Shown: one piece after another, positions 9,056 to 16,981 of the stretch
Numbering within the stretch: the first letter of the stretch is position 1
How the letters are laid out: the number at the start of each line of letters is the position of its first letter
Assembly: GCF_036245475.1 (NCBI RefSeq)
Contig: NZ_BTPM01000001.1
Coordinates: 1,240,001 to 1,304,000 of the forward strand
Length of the DNA: 64,000 nt
Direction of reading: 5' to 3'
From: Vibrio sp. 10N
GTDB taxonomy: Bacteria > Pseudomonadota > Gammaproteobacteria > Enterobacterales > Vibrionaceae
The notes under the pieces: generated by a model
Databases searched by the model: none
The model's input: only the letters and a program-made list of their open reading frames with translations
What the model was told of the DNA's origin: nothing
Translations under genes and position numbers: made by a program

Positions 9056-10240
9056 ATGTCTACGCGCAAATTAATTGTGGTACTGCTGTGTGTTTTGGGC
9101 GTGGCCTCTTGTGCGAGTACCCCACCGGTCAATGATGCTCGGGCGAATTTAAGCCCTGAAGAGCTGGAGTTGACGCGTAATAAGGAATTTGAACAGTTAA
9201 CGGCGACCTATGCTCATTGGTCAAAGGCTTTAGAAGGAGCGGAGTCGTTACGTATTTATGCGCCAGAGAATTACCGAGAAATGATGTCTTCTTGGAAAAG
9301 CGCACATGATCTGTTTATTGAGATCCGCAAAGATCCCAATCAAATTGACAAGAAGCATTCGGTATTTTCTAGCGAAACCTATGCGGTAGGATTTCGTGAC
9401 CGAATCAACACCGTGGAGTACAACTACCGCGCTATACAAGGCTTGAAAAAACAAGCCGATGAGCTGTTGGCTCCTGCGATGGTAGAAATGGCCTACTTAA
9501 ACAGTATAGAAGCTGGTCGCTACTTTAAGCATGCTATGAATACCTTAAACCGTGACTATCGACGTTTATTCGAGCACTTGGTCGTGTCCGAAGTCGACTT
9601 GGCGACCAGTTATCAGGAGCGCTTTCTAGATCATGCAAAGGCGTTAGAAGTACGTGTTATCGATGCTAAATATGTTAAGCCATTAGAGCAGAGACTCGCG
9701 ACCCTTGCGACCGCACGTTATAACGTGTTGGCACCAGTTAGCTTTGGTTATGTGGAGCAGGGTATTCACGAGTTGTCTGAATTTGTTGTACAGTCTCCGC
9801 GTGCGTTTACTGACATCGATGAGCAGGTTGAGCGAATTGATTTTCAGTTTCGTCGTTTAGAGTCGGTAGTACAAGAAGTGACTAAGCTGATCAATGTTGA
9901 GAAGTCTCAATTTGAACCCTTCGTACTTGAGGCGGAATCAAGAATGTATCGCATCTCTTCAGCTGCAAAAGGGAACGACTATCGAGACCAGTCTTTATCA
10001 GCACAATCGAATCGTATTGCTCACGATGTAGAGCGTTTAAAAGCGGCAGACAATACCCAAGCGCTTAAAAAGGAAAACGCACTGTTAAAACAGCAAATTG
10101 TGCTGCTTAAGCAACAGCGTGAAGACAGCGTCGTGCCTCTAGAAGACGCTCAGGTTGCGCAGGATGTTGCCGAGCGGAACAGAGCTGAAATTGAGACGCT
10201 GAAAAAGTTGGTCTCCGCCCTTCAAGAGCAAGCTGAATAA
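9056..10240 (+). CDS. Predicted outer-membrane lipoprotein with coiled coils
   Basis: A 394-residue protein with a lipoprotein signal peptide: a hydrophobic core, then the lipobox VASC with the acylated Cys at 19. The residue at +2 is Ala, so outer-membrane sorting is expected. The mature part is almost entirely charged and helical. Long heptad-like stretches, including a C-terminal coiled coil of about 60 residues with KKENALLKQQIVLLKQQ, suggest a rod-like periplasmic protein. I do not recognise the family. AGGAG precedes the ATG, and a hairpin terminator follows the stop, so the gene is monocistronic. A role in envelope structure or as a scaffold is only a guess. Confidence 0.8.
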   Translation: MSTRKLIVVLLCVLGVASCASTPPVNDARANLSPEELELTRNKEFEQLTATYAHWSKALEGAESLRIYAPENYREMMSSWKSAHDLFIEIRKDPNQIDKKHSVFSSETYAVGFRDRINTVEYNYRAIQGLKKQADELLAPAMVEMAYLNSIEAGRYFKHAMNTLNRDYRRLFEHLVVSEVDLATSYQERFLDHAKALEVRVIDAKYVKPLEQRLATLATARYNVLAPVSFGYVEQGIHELSEFVVQSPRAFTDIDEQVERIDFQFRRLESVVQEVTKLINVEKSQFEPFVLEAESRMYRISSAAKGNDYRDQSLSAQSNRIAHDVERLKAADNTQALKKENALLKQQIVLLKQQREDSVVPLEDAQVAQDVAERNRAEIETLKKLVSALQEQAE

Positions 10241-10246
10241 TTCTCA

Positions 10247-10275
10247 AAAACGTCGCTAAATGCGGCGTTTTTTGT
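10247..10275 (+). terminator. Terminator after coiled-coil lipoprotein
   Basis: The stem AAAACGTCGC/GCGGCGTTTT (one G-T pair) is followed by a T-run. Confidence 0.85.
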
Positions 10276-10471
10276 ATCTGAGATCCAGTTTTCCATTTCG
10301 TTAATCACGCCATTACCACAAAGATGGGGTGGCGCTTTTCCTATTCTTCCCATTGTGCATACCACCATATTTGGTAAATAACATTTTACTGGCAAATAAG
10401 TCTTGATTTATTGATGGATTGGAGTGATTATCCGCGCCCGTTTTAATTGTCACAAAATATGTAAGAGAAAA

Positions 10472-11314
10472 ATGGAAATCAATCAATTTGACGCGTTACT
10501 GCCTCCACAGATGGCAGAGCGTGCGGCAGAAGCTGGCGTAGGCAAAGCAACAAAAGATCCAATGAAGTCTTTCCTGTTGGCCATCACGGCGGGTCTGCAC
10601 ATTGGTATTGCGTTTATTTTTTACACCACCATTACGACTGGGGCTGGTGATTTACCTTGGGGGTTAACACGATTCCTCGGTGGCCTTGCGTTTAGTTTGG
10701 GCTTGGTTCTGGTTATTATTACCGGCGGTGAACTGTTCACCAGCTCTGTTCTCACCCTTGTGGCAAGAGCGAGTGGCAAAATTACCTGGCGCGCCTTGTT
10801 CAAAAACTGGTTCGTGGTTTACCTTGGCAACATGCTAGGAGCTCTGTTCTTAGTTGGCATCATGCTGACGGCGAAGCAATACATGTTTGACGGTGGTCAG
10901 GTTGGCCTGAATACCATGCAAATCGCTCAACACAAACTGCATCATGACTTTTGGCAGGCGGTGGCGCTCGGCATTATGTGTAATGTACTGGTATGCGTGG
11001 CGGTTTGGATGACCTTCAGTGGTCGCACGTTGACCGACAAAATCATTGTGATGGTGCTGCCGGTAGCCATGTTCGTCTCGGCAGGTTTTGAACACTGCAT
11101 TGCGAACATGTTCCAAGTACCTATGGCGATTGGGATTAAAAACCTAGCGTCACCGGAATTTTGGCAGGCCATTGGTTCAACCCCAACTGATTTTGCTGAC
11201 TTAAACCTCATGACATTTATTGTCAACAACCTGATCCCAGTGACGTTAGGTAACATCATTGGTGGCGGCGTGTTTGTTGGTATGTTGTACTGGCTTATCT
11301 ATCTGCGTGACTAA
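10472..11314 (+). CDS. focA: Formate channel FocA
   Basis: A 280-residue formate/nitrite transporter family protein with six membrane helices that forms a pentameric formate channel. It is collinear with E. coli FocA, for example in FDALLPPQM near the start, ITAGLHIGIAF, ELFTSSVL, the FEHCIANM motif carrying the gating/proton-relay His, and NLIPVTLGNIIGGG near the end. The ATG at 10472 has AAGAG upstream and gives MEINQFDALLPPQ, matching the family N-terminus; an upstream ATG adds 16 unlikely residues. No pflB follows, unlike the enteric focA-pflB operon. It sits near the TMAO reductase genes, which fits an anaerobic role. Confidence 0.93.
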   Translation: MEINQFDALLPPQMAERAAEAGVGKATKDPMKSFLLAITAGLHIGIAFIFYTTITTGAGDLPWGLTRFLGGLAFSLGLVLVIITGGELFTSSVLTLVARASGKITWRALFKNWFVVYLGNMLGALFLVGIMLTAKQYMFDGGQVGLNTMQIAQHKLHHDFWQAVALGIMCNVLVCVAVWMTFSGRTLTDKIIVMVLPVAMFVSAGFEHCIANMFQVPMAIGIKNLASPEFWQAIGSTPTDFADLNLMTFIVNNLIPVTLGNIIGGGVFVGMLYWLIYLRD

Positions 11315-11341
11315 TTCAGCTCGCGCGTCTAGATAGCAAAC

Positions 11342-11366
11342 AAAAAGGGCGGTGGCGCCCTTTTTT
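11342..11366. terminator. Bidirectional terminator between focA and a small gene
   Basis: The stem AAAAGGGC/GCGCCCTTTT region has an A-run before and a T-run after it. The stop codon of the converging small gene lies in the T-run, so the hairpin can end both transcripts. Confidence 0.88.
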
Positions 11367-11538
11367 AGTCTCTATACACTGCTACTGTCTCACCTCTAGG
11401 GTTGCAGCCTTGTGCGTGCATGTAGGGTGGACAGAACTCACCTTGCTCGTTGCTATCATTCAATGCTTCAGGGGTGTCAATGAGCCAGTTACGAGCGACA
11501 TCTTCTTGCGCGGGCACAACGTACAATCCATCCATCAT
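11365..11538 (-). CDS. Small hypothetical protein (about 57 aa)
   Basis: A short minus-strand frame starting MMDGLYVVPAQEDVARNWL and ending in a Cys- and Pro-containing tail with FCPPYMHAQGC. The start is placed at 11538 because AAGGA lies 8 bases upstream; the frame is open to 11715, but the longer part has no such signal. The stop codon is immediately followed by a bidirectional terminator, which argues that this is a real transcript. I do not recognise the family. The two cysteines are 13 residues apart. Confidence 0.5.
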   Translation of the reverse strand: MMDGLYVVPAQEDVARNWLIDTPEALNDSNEQGEFCPPYMHAQGCNPRGETVAVYRD

Positions 11539-11703
11539 ATTCATCATCCTTGCTGTTTCACCAACATAGTTAATTCGAGCAAATCTCCGGCCTCTCGGCT
11601 CTGCTGATAAATTATCCGTTATTAATGACAATAGGATGACGTTTAGCGTCAAGTGGTCGTTTACAGGCTTGTGTATTGATAAATTACGTAACTTCAGTGA
11701 CTT

Positions 11704-11730
11704 GGTTATCCACATATCTTGTGGATAACC
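11704..11730. promoter_or_regulatory. Inverted pair of perfect DnaA boxes
   Basis: A perfect 11-bp inverted repeat (GGTTATCCACA/TGTGGATAACC, 5-base loop) contains the consensus DnaA box TTATCCACA on the plus strand at 11706-11714 and on the minus strand at 11720-11728. There is no T-tract on either side, so a terminator is unlikely. It lies downstream of fetB. Confidence 0.7.
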
Positions 11731-11768
11731 TGGTTCAAACCTAGTGAGTAACCAAGAAAACAGTGAAA

Positions 11769-12563
11769 TTATGAGGTGCTTTTTGGGCGAATTGTTGGCT
11801 TGCCGCTCGCGTCAAAACCTCGATAGACCACTAGGTTCAAACAGACGACGATAGAGATACTCATCATGACCCAAATAGCCATCATAATCACTAACTGATA
11901 TTTGACGGCAACCACGGGACTCGCGCCGCCTAAAATTTGACCAGTCATCATTCCCGGCAGGGAAACGAGCCCTGTCGTGGCCATGGTTGCCAGAATAGGC
12001 GCGAGGGATTTTTGTAAAGATAGGCGGACGAAAGGCAGTGTGGCCATTGATATTGGCGCGCCAAGTGCAATGGAGGCCTGGTATTCACTCCACCGGTCTT
12101 CAAGGGCGCTGTAGAAGTTTTGCAGAGCGACGATGTTGCCGCCCAAACTATTACCCAACAGCATACCTGACAATGGAATGGCATACTGCGCACTGTAAAA
12201 GGGATCGGGTTGAACGGTCACGAGGCAAAGTAGCGCGAGGACTGGAAACAGTCCAATAAATAACGCCACCATTAAAAATCCCACGATAGGCTTTTTGGGG
12301 AGCTTTGCCTTAGAAGCAATGGCATTAGCTCCCACGACAATCATCACCAATAGCCAAACGAGATTGACGGCTAAACTGTCTAAATAAAACAAGTATTCTA
12401 GGTAAAGCCCGACTAAGACAAGCTGGACCGCCATTCGGATCAGGCCAATGGTCGCATCTCTACCTATGTCGAGTTTGTAGTAGTAGTTGATGGCGTAGGG
12501 GATGAGCAAGGTGGTAGCAAACAGCATGATATGCCACCAGCTGATATCGATAACCTGCTGCAT
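11769..12563 (-). CDS. fetB: FetB-like ABC exporter permease (UPF0014)
   Basis: A 264-residue inner-membrane protein with about seven hydrophobic segments and the UPF0014 signature LVSLPGMMTGQILGG near residue 200. The MLLGNSLGG and ALGAP segments are also typical of the family. E. coli FetB pairs with the ATPase FetA (YbbL) to export iron and aid oxidative-stress resistance. No fetA-type ATPase lies on either side here, so the partner must be elsewhere or absent. The downstream neighbour is a tiny unknown gene and the divergent neighbour is torE. The function as a metal exporter is inferred from the family. Confidence 0.85.
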   Translation of the reverse strand: MQQVIDISWWHIMLFATTLLIPYAINYYYKLDIGRDATIGLIRMAVQLVLVGLYLEYLFYLDSLAVNLVWLLVMIVVGANAIASKAKLPKKPIVGFLMVALFIGLFPVLALLCLVTVQPDPFYSAQYAIPLSGMLLGNSLGGNIVALQNFYSALEDRWSEYQASIALGAPISMATLPFVRLSLQKSLAPILATMATTGLVSLPGMMTGQILGGASPVVAVKYQLVIMMAIWVMMSISIVVCLNLVVYRGFDASGKPTIRPKSTS

Positions 12564-12733
12564 GTCGTGCTCTATTTTTGTGAAAGCCAGACTGAAAGTG
12601 TACTCAAATTAACGTTATCAATCACGCGCTTTAAGTGCATGTTGATTAACAAAAAAATTACATCATTGTTTCTTAATAAGGGAAAAATACATCAAACTTA
12701 TCCTTTGCTTGATCATTCCCCACGTGTAAATGT

Positions 12734-12766
12734 TGTGGATATGTAGCTATATTTACAGGTGGATAA
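12734..12766. promoter_or_regulatory. Two near-consensus DnaA boxes
   Basis: TGTGGATAT (12734-12742) and GGTGGATAA (12758-12766) each differ by one base from TGTGGATAA, the reverse complement of the DnaA consensus. They lie about 1 kb from the perfect inverted pair at 11704. Confidence 0.4.
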
Positions 12767-12785
12767 CAGTATTAATTTGTCATAT

Positions 12786-12795
12786 CTGTTCATAA
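12786..12795 (+). promoter_or_regulatory. TorR-like box upstream of torECA
   Basis: CTGTTCATAA matches 9 of 10 positions of the E. coli TorR box CTGTTCATAT, about 200 bases before torE. A weaker match, CTGTTGATTA, lies at 12846. This suggests TMAO-responsive control by TorS/TorR, although the torSR genes are not in the window. Confidence 0.6.
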
Positions 12796-12990
12796 CTTTA
12801 CACATCAATTTTTAATTAAATACAACTCTGGATGAACTCAAAAAACTGTTGATTAACAAGGGGTGGAGGTGCGGAATTGATTGAACCCTACTCATAGTAT
12901 GGTTTAGCATTTTCCCATAGATGTTTTAAATAATTGAGTGTCCGTCAAGGACTACTCGCGGTCTGGACAACATACAAAATAGGCAAATGT

Positions 12991-13167
12991 ATGAGTGATG
13001 TTAACAAAGTAGAAAGTGCGGAAAAGCACGGGATGGAGTGGAAGTCGTTTTTCTTCATCTGTGCCGTATTCTTCCCTCTGTTGAGTGTGGCTATCGTTGG
13101 TGGTTACGGATTTATCGTTTGGATGCTCCAAATGTTCGTTTTTGGCCCTCCAGGCGTGCATGGTTAA
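12991..13167 (+). CDS. torE: TMAO reductase system small membrane protein TorE
   Basis: A 58-residue protein with one strongly hydrophobic helix (about 16-45) and a GPPGVHG tail, the size and pattern of the NapE/TorE family. It sits directly ahead of torC, as in Shewanella torECAD. Its exact role is unclear; it may assist the membrane cytochrome. The ATG at 12991 is preceded by AGGC. Earlier in-frame starts would add 19 residues before the typical charged N-terminus. It is the first gene of the tor operon. Confidence 0.85.
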   Translation: MSDVNKVESAEKHGMEWKSFFFICAVFFPLLSVAIVGGYGFIVWMLQMFVFGPPGVHG

Positions 13168-13210
13168 GTCGTAGCCAATACCCAATCAACAAGTTTCAAG
13201 AGAGTTAGTC

Positions 13211-14392
13211 ATGAAATCCTTTTTTATTAAACTTTGGCGCACCATCAGCCGCCCTGCCGTACACATCAGCCTTGGTGTGCTGACTGCGGGTGGTTTCGTT
13301 GCTGGTGTGGTTTTCTGGGGTGGTTTTAACACCGCGCTTGAAGCAACTAACACAGAAGAGTTCTGTATCAGCTGTCACACCATGCGTGACAACGTATACG
13401 TAGAACTTCAAGAAACCGTTCACTGGAAAAACCACTCAGGTGTTCGCGCAACTTGTCCAGATTGCCACGTTCCACATAACTGGACAGATAAGATTGCACG
13501 TAAAATGCAGGCTTCAAAAGAAGTATTCGCACAGGTTTTTGGCGATTTAGATACCCCAGAAAAATTCGAAGCGCGTCGTCTAGAGCTAGCACGCCATGAA
13601 TGGGACCGTTTCTCTGCCAACAAATCTCTAGAGTGTAAAAACTGTCACAACTACGAGTCTATGGACTTCGAGCAAATGTCACCAACAGCGCGCATTCAAA
13701 TGAAGTCTGCGGCAGAGCGTGATCAAAGCTGTGTAGACTGCCACAAAGGTATCGCACATAACCTGCCTAAAGATATGGCAGCGGCAAGCGGTATTGTTGG
13801 TGACCTAGAGCAAGTAGCAAGCAGCACATCTTACTCGAAAGGTCAGAGCGTAGTCTCTATTCGTCACCTACCACTTTACACCGACGAAACAGGTTCAACG
13901 GAAGCGGGTCTACTTAGCCCTGCAAGTAAAGTTGAAATCTTGGATGTTAAAGGTGACATGATCAAAGTTGAAATCGATGGCTGGCGTAAAGCGAAAGGCT
14001 TTGGTCGCGTGATTCAAGAAGACTTTGGTAAGAACATCTCAACAGCTATTCTTTCTCGTGAAGTATCACAAGGCGCTGATGTGCATGTGGGCGAGAAGAA
14101 AGAAGACGAGCTAACGGGTCTTCCTTGGGAAGAAGTTGCCGTTGACCTATGGATGAAACAAGAGTCTATGGTGACCGACTTCACTCCAATTTGGAACGCA
14201 GCTGGTGAAGCGTATCAAACCAACTGTTCTACGTGTCATACACAACCTGACGTTGCGCACTTCAGTGCAAACGGCTGGGTAGGCATGCTAGACGGTATGA
14301 TCGCGTTTGTGAACTTCGATACAGATACAGAAGCACTGGTTCTGAAGTATCTACAGAAGCACTCTTCAGATTACTCTGAAGGCCACCACTAA
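13211..14392 (+). CDS. torC: Pentaheme c-type cytochrome TorC
   Basis: A 393-residue NapC/NirT-family quinol dehydrogenase that passes electrons from menaquinol to periplasmic TorA. A single N-terminal membrane anchor (about 17-40) is followed by four CxxCH heme motifs (CISCH 52-56, CPDCH 82-86, CKNCH 142-146, CVDCH 174-178). A C-terminal domain carries a fifth (CSTCH 339-343). This five-heme layout with a C-terminal extension distinguishes TorC from four-heme NapC. The length matches E. coli TorC (about 390). It lies between torE and torA with short gaps. Confidence 0.96.
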   Translation: MKSFFIKLWRTISRPAVHISLGVLTAGGFVAGVVFWGGFNTALEATNTEEFCISCHTMRDNVYVELQETVHWKNHSGVRATCPDCHVPHNWTDKIARKMQASKEVFAQVFGDLDTPEKFEARRLELARHEWDRFSANKSLECKNCHNYESMDFEQMSPTARIQMKSAAERDQSCVDCHKGIAHNLPKDMAAASGIVGDLEQVASSTSYSKGQSVVSIRHLPLYTDETGSTEAGLLSPASKVEILDVKGDMIKVEIDGWRKAKGFGRVIQEDFGKNISTAILSREVSQGADVHVGEKKEDELTGLPWEEVAVDLWMKQESMVTDFTPIWNAAGEAYQTNCSTCHTQPDVAHFSANGWVGMLDGMIAFVNFDTDTEALVLKYLQKHSSDYSEGHH

Positions 14393-14415
14393 TAAACGTC
14401 AATTGGAGTTAAAAA

Positions 14416-16878
14416 ATGGCAATTACAAGAAGAAGCTTCCTTAAAGGCGTGGCGGGCTCGAGTGCAGCAACACTGATTGGTCCGAGCCTACTGGCATCAG
14501 CGACGGCAAGTGCAGCAGAAACAGACGGCACTTGGAAAGTATCTGGTTCACACTGGGGTGCGTTTCGCGCCCGAGTGTGGGGCGGCAAAGTTCAAGAGAT
14601 CAAACCGCTAGAAGTGGACAAATACCCAACAGACATGTTGAACGGTATTAAAGGCATTATCTACAGCCCATCTCGTGTTCGTTACCCAATGGTTCGCCTT
14701 GATTGGCTGAAGAAGCACAAGTACGCAGCTGAAACGCGTGGTAACAATCGTTTCGTGCGTGTGACGTGGGACGAAGCCTTAGATCTTTTCTACCGTGAGC
14801 TTGAGCGCGTGCAAAAAGACTACGGTCCGTCTGCGCTGCACACCGGTCAAACGGGTTGGCGTCAAACCGGTCAAATGCACAGCTGTACTAACCACATGAT
14901 GCGTGCAATGGGACTGCACGGTTACTCAGTTAAGAAAGTGGGTGACTACTCAACAGGTGCGGGTCAAACCATCCTGCCATACGTGTTGGGCTCGACAGAA
15001 GTTTACGCTCAAGGTACCTCTTGGGAGCTTATCCTAGAGAACAGTGACAACATCATTCTTTGGGCAAACGACCCAGTGAAAAACCTTCAAGTTGGTTGGA
15101 CATGTGAAACGCATGAGTCGTTTGCATACCTAGAGCAGCTTAAAGAAAAAGTCGCTAAAAAAGAGATCAACGTAATCTCGGTTGACCCTGTTAAAAACAA
15201 AACGCAGCGTTACCTAGAAAACGACCACATGTATGTGAACCCACAAACTGACGTAGCCTTTATGCTAGGTCTGGCTCATGTGTTGTACAACGAAGATCTT
15301 TACGATAAGAAATTTATCGAGACGTATTGCCTAGGTTTCGAAGATTTCATTAAGTATGTTCAAGGTGAAACCAAAGACCGCGTCGAGAAAACGCCGGAAT
15401 GGGCTGCTGAGATTTGTGGCGTACCAGCGGATAAGATCCGCGAGTTTGCTCGTATGCTGGTTAACGGTCGTACGCAAATCCTGTTCGGCTGGTGTGTTCA
15501 GCGTCAAGAACACGGTGAGCAACCATACTGGATGGGCGCAGTACTGGCTTCAATGATTGGTCAGATCGGTCTACCAGGTGGTGGTGTGTCTTATGGTCAC
15601 CACTACTCAGGTATCGGTGTTCCTTCAACAGGTTTTGCCGCTCCTGGTTCATTCCCGTTGAACATCGACCAAGGCCAAACGCCTAAGTACACCAACCAAG
15701 ACTTTAAAGGCTACAGCCGTGTAATCCCAGTTGCTCGTTGGGTGGACAGCCTGCTAGAGCCTGGTAAGAAGATCAACTCAAATGGTTCGGTTGTAACACT
15801 GCCTGATATCAAGATGATGGTATTTAGTGGTAATAACCCTTGGCACCACCACCAAGATCGCAACCGCATGAAGAAAGCGTTCCGCAACCTTCATACTGTT
15901 GTGGCGATTGATTTTGCGTGGACTGCAACGTGCCGCCACTCTGACATCGTGCTACCAGCATGTACTCAGTGGGAGCGTAACGATATTGACGGTTACGGTG
16001 CGTACTCAGGCCGTGGTCTGATTGCGATGCATAAGCTGGTGGACCCGCTATTCCAGTCTAAAACTGACTTCCAAATCATGACGGAGTTAACTCGTCGTTG
16101 GGGTCGCTCTGAAGACTACACGCGTGGCATGACAGAAATGGAGTGGGTGAAATCACTTTACGACAACTGTAAAGAAGCCAACAAAGGCAAGTTTGAACTT
16201 CCAGAGTTTGCTGAGTTCTGGGAAAAAGGTTTCTTAGATTTCGGTACAGGTAAACCTTGGGTACGTCACGCAGATTTCCGTGAAGACCCAGAGATCAATG
16301 CATTAGGTACACCGTCTGGCTTTATCGAGATCACGAGCCGTACTATCGGTAACATGAACTACGAACACTGCCAAGAGCACCCAATGTGGTTTGAAAAGTC
16401 AGAGCGTTCACATGGCGGCCCAGGCTCAGACAAACATCCGTACTGGCTACAGTCTTGTCACCCGGATAAGCGTCTGCACTCACAAATGTGTGAATCAGAA
16501 GAGTTCCGTGCGACTTACGCAGTGCAAGGTCGTGAGCCGATTTACATCAACCCGAAAGATGCCAAAGCAAAAGGCATTAAAGACGGTGATGTGGTGCGTG
16601 TATACAACGATCGCGGTCAGCTACTAGCAGGTGCGGTTGTCACTGATAGCTTTGCACCTGGCGTGGTTCGAATTGAAGAGGGTGCATGGTATGGCCCACT
16701 TAACGAGAAAATTGGCGCATTGGATACCTATGGCGATCCAAACACGTTGACGCAAGATATTCCATCTTCGGAGCTTGCACAGGCAACGTCTGCGAACACT
16801 TGTTTGGTCGACTTTGAGAAGTTTGTAGGCAAACTTCCACCAGTGACCTCGTTCGGTGGTCCTATCGAAGTGGTATAA
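14416..16878 (+). CDS. torA: Trimethylamine-N-oxide reductase TorA
   Basis: Periplasmic molybdopterin enzyme (820 residues) that reduces TMAO to trimethylamine as terminal electron acceptor. A twin-arginine signal (TRRSFLKG at 4-11, then a hydrophobic stretch ending near ASAAE) predicts folded export. The catalytic domain lacks an N-terminal FeS cluster, as in TorA/BisC, and Ser179 in GDYSTG is the expected Mo ligand. C-terminal NDRGQ is in the cofactor-binding domain. GGAG precedes the ATG. The operon ends here with a strong terminator; the usual TorD chaperone gene is missing, so maturation must rely on a chaperone encoded elsewhere. Confidence 0.96.
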   Translation: MAITRRSFLKGVAGSSAATLIGPSLLASATASAAETDGTWKVSGSHWGAFRARVWGGKVQEIKPLEVDKYPTDMLNGIKGIIYSPSRVRYPMVRLDWLKKHKYAAETRGNNRFVRVTWDEALDLFYRELERVQKDYGPSALHTGQTGWRQTGQMHSCTNHMMRAMGLHGYSVKKVGDYSTGAGQTILPYVLGSTEVYAQGTSWELILENSDNIILWANDPVKNLQVGWTCETHESFAYLEQLKEKVAKKEINVISVDPVKNKTQRYLENDHMYVNPQTDVAFMLGLAHVLYNEDLYDKKFIETYCLGFEDFIKYVQGETKDRVEKTPEWAAEICGVPADKIREFARMLVNGRTQILFGWCVQRQEHGEQPYWMGAVLASMIGQIGLPGGGVSYGHHYSGIGVPSTGFAAPGSFPLNIDQGQTPKYTNQDFKGYSRVIPVARWVDSLLEPGKKINSNGSVVTLPDIKMMVFSGNNPWHHHQDRNRMKKAFRNLHTVVAIDFAWTATCRHSDIVLPACTQWERNDIDGYGAYSGRGLIAMHKLVDPLFQSKTDFQIMTELTRRWGRSEDYTRGMTEMEWVKSLYDNCKEANKGKFELPEFAEFWEKGFLDFGTGKPWVRHADFREDPEINALGTPSGFIEITSRTIGNMNYEHCQEHPMWFEKSERSHGGPGSDKHPYWLQSCHPDKRLHSQMCESEEFRATYAVQGREPIYINPKDAKAKGIKDGDVVRVYNDRGQLLAGAVVTDSFAPGVVRIEEGAWYGPLNEKIGALDTYGDPNTLTQDIPSSELAQATSANTCLVDFEKFVGKLPPVTSFGGPIEVV

Positions 16879-16903
16879 CGCAAGTAAGTGCTAACTAGTA
16901 CAC

Positions 16904-16932
16904 AAAACCCATCGGAAACGATGGGTTTTTTT
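16904..16932 (+). terminator. torECA operon terminator
   Basis: An 11-bp stem, AAAACCCATCG/CGATGGGTTTT, with a GAAA tetraloop and a T-run, 26 bases after the torA stop. Confidence 0.95.
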
Positions 16933-16981
16933 ATACCTAACAATATACTCATTAGGTAATTGGTTAATATATCGAGACCCT

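Larger units (their letters stand above)
12564..12990. other. Regulatory intergenic region between fetB and torE
   Basis: 427 A/T-rich bases between divergent genes. It holds a TorR-like box, two near-consensus DnaA boxes, a TGTAAAT/ATTTACA inverted pair (12725-12731 and 12751-12757) and two copies of TGTTGATTAACAA (near 12641 and 12847). No convincing gene or sigma-70 promoter was found. Confidence 0.6.

Noticed and set aside
10276..10471. FNR box before focA
   Set aside because: TTGATTTATTGATG near 10403 has only one good half-site; not reported as a site.
11704..11730. Intrinsic terminator for fetB
   Set aside because: The inverted repeat has no T-run on either strand, and the perfect DnaA consensus in both arms is a better explanation.
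12531..12746. Plus-strand frame of 71 codons upstream of torE
   Set aside because: Begins inside fetB on the other strand, runs into A/T-rich regulatory DNA and lacks a ribosome binding site.
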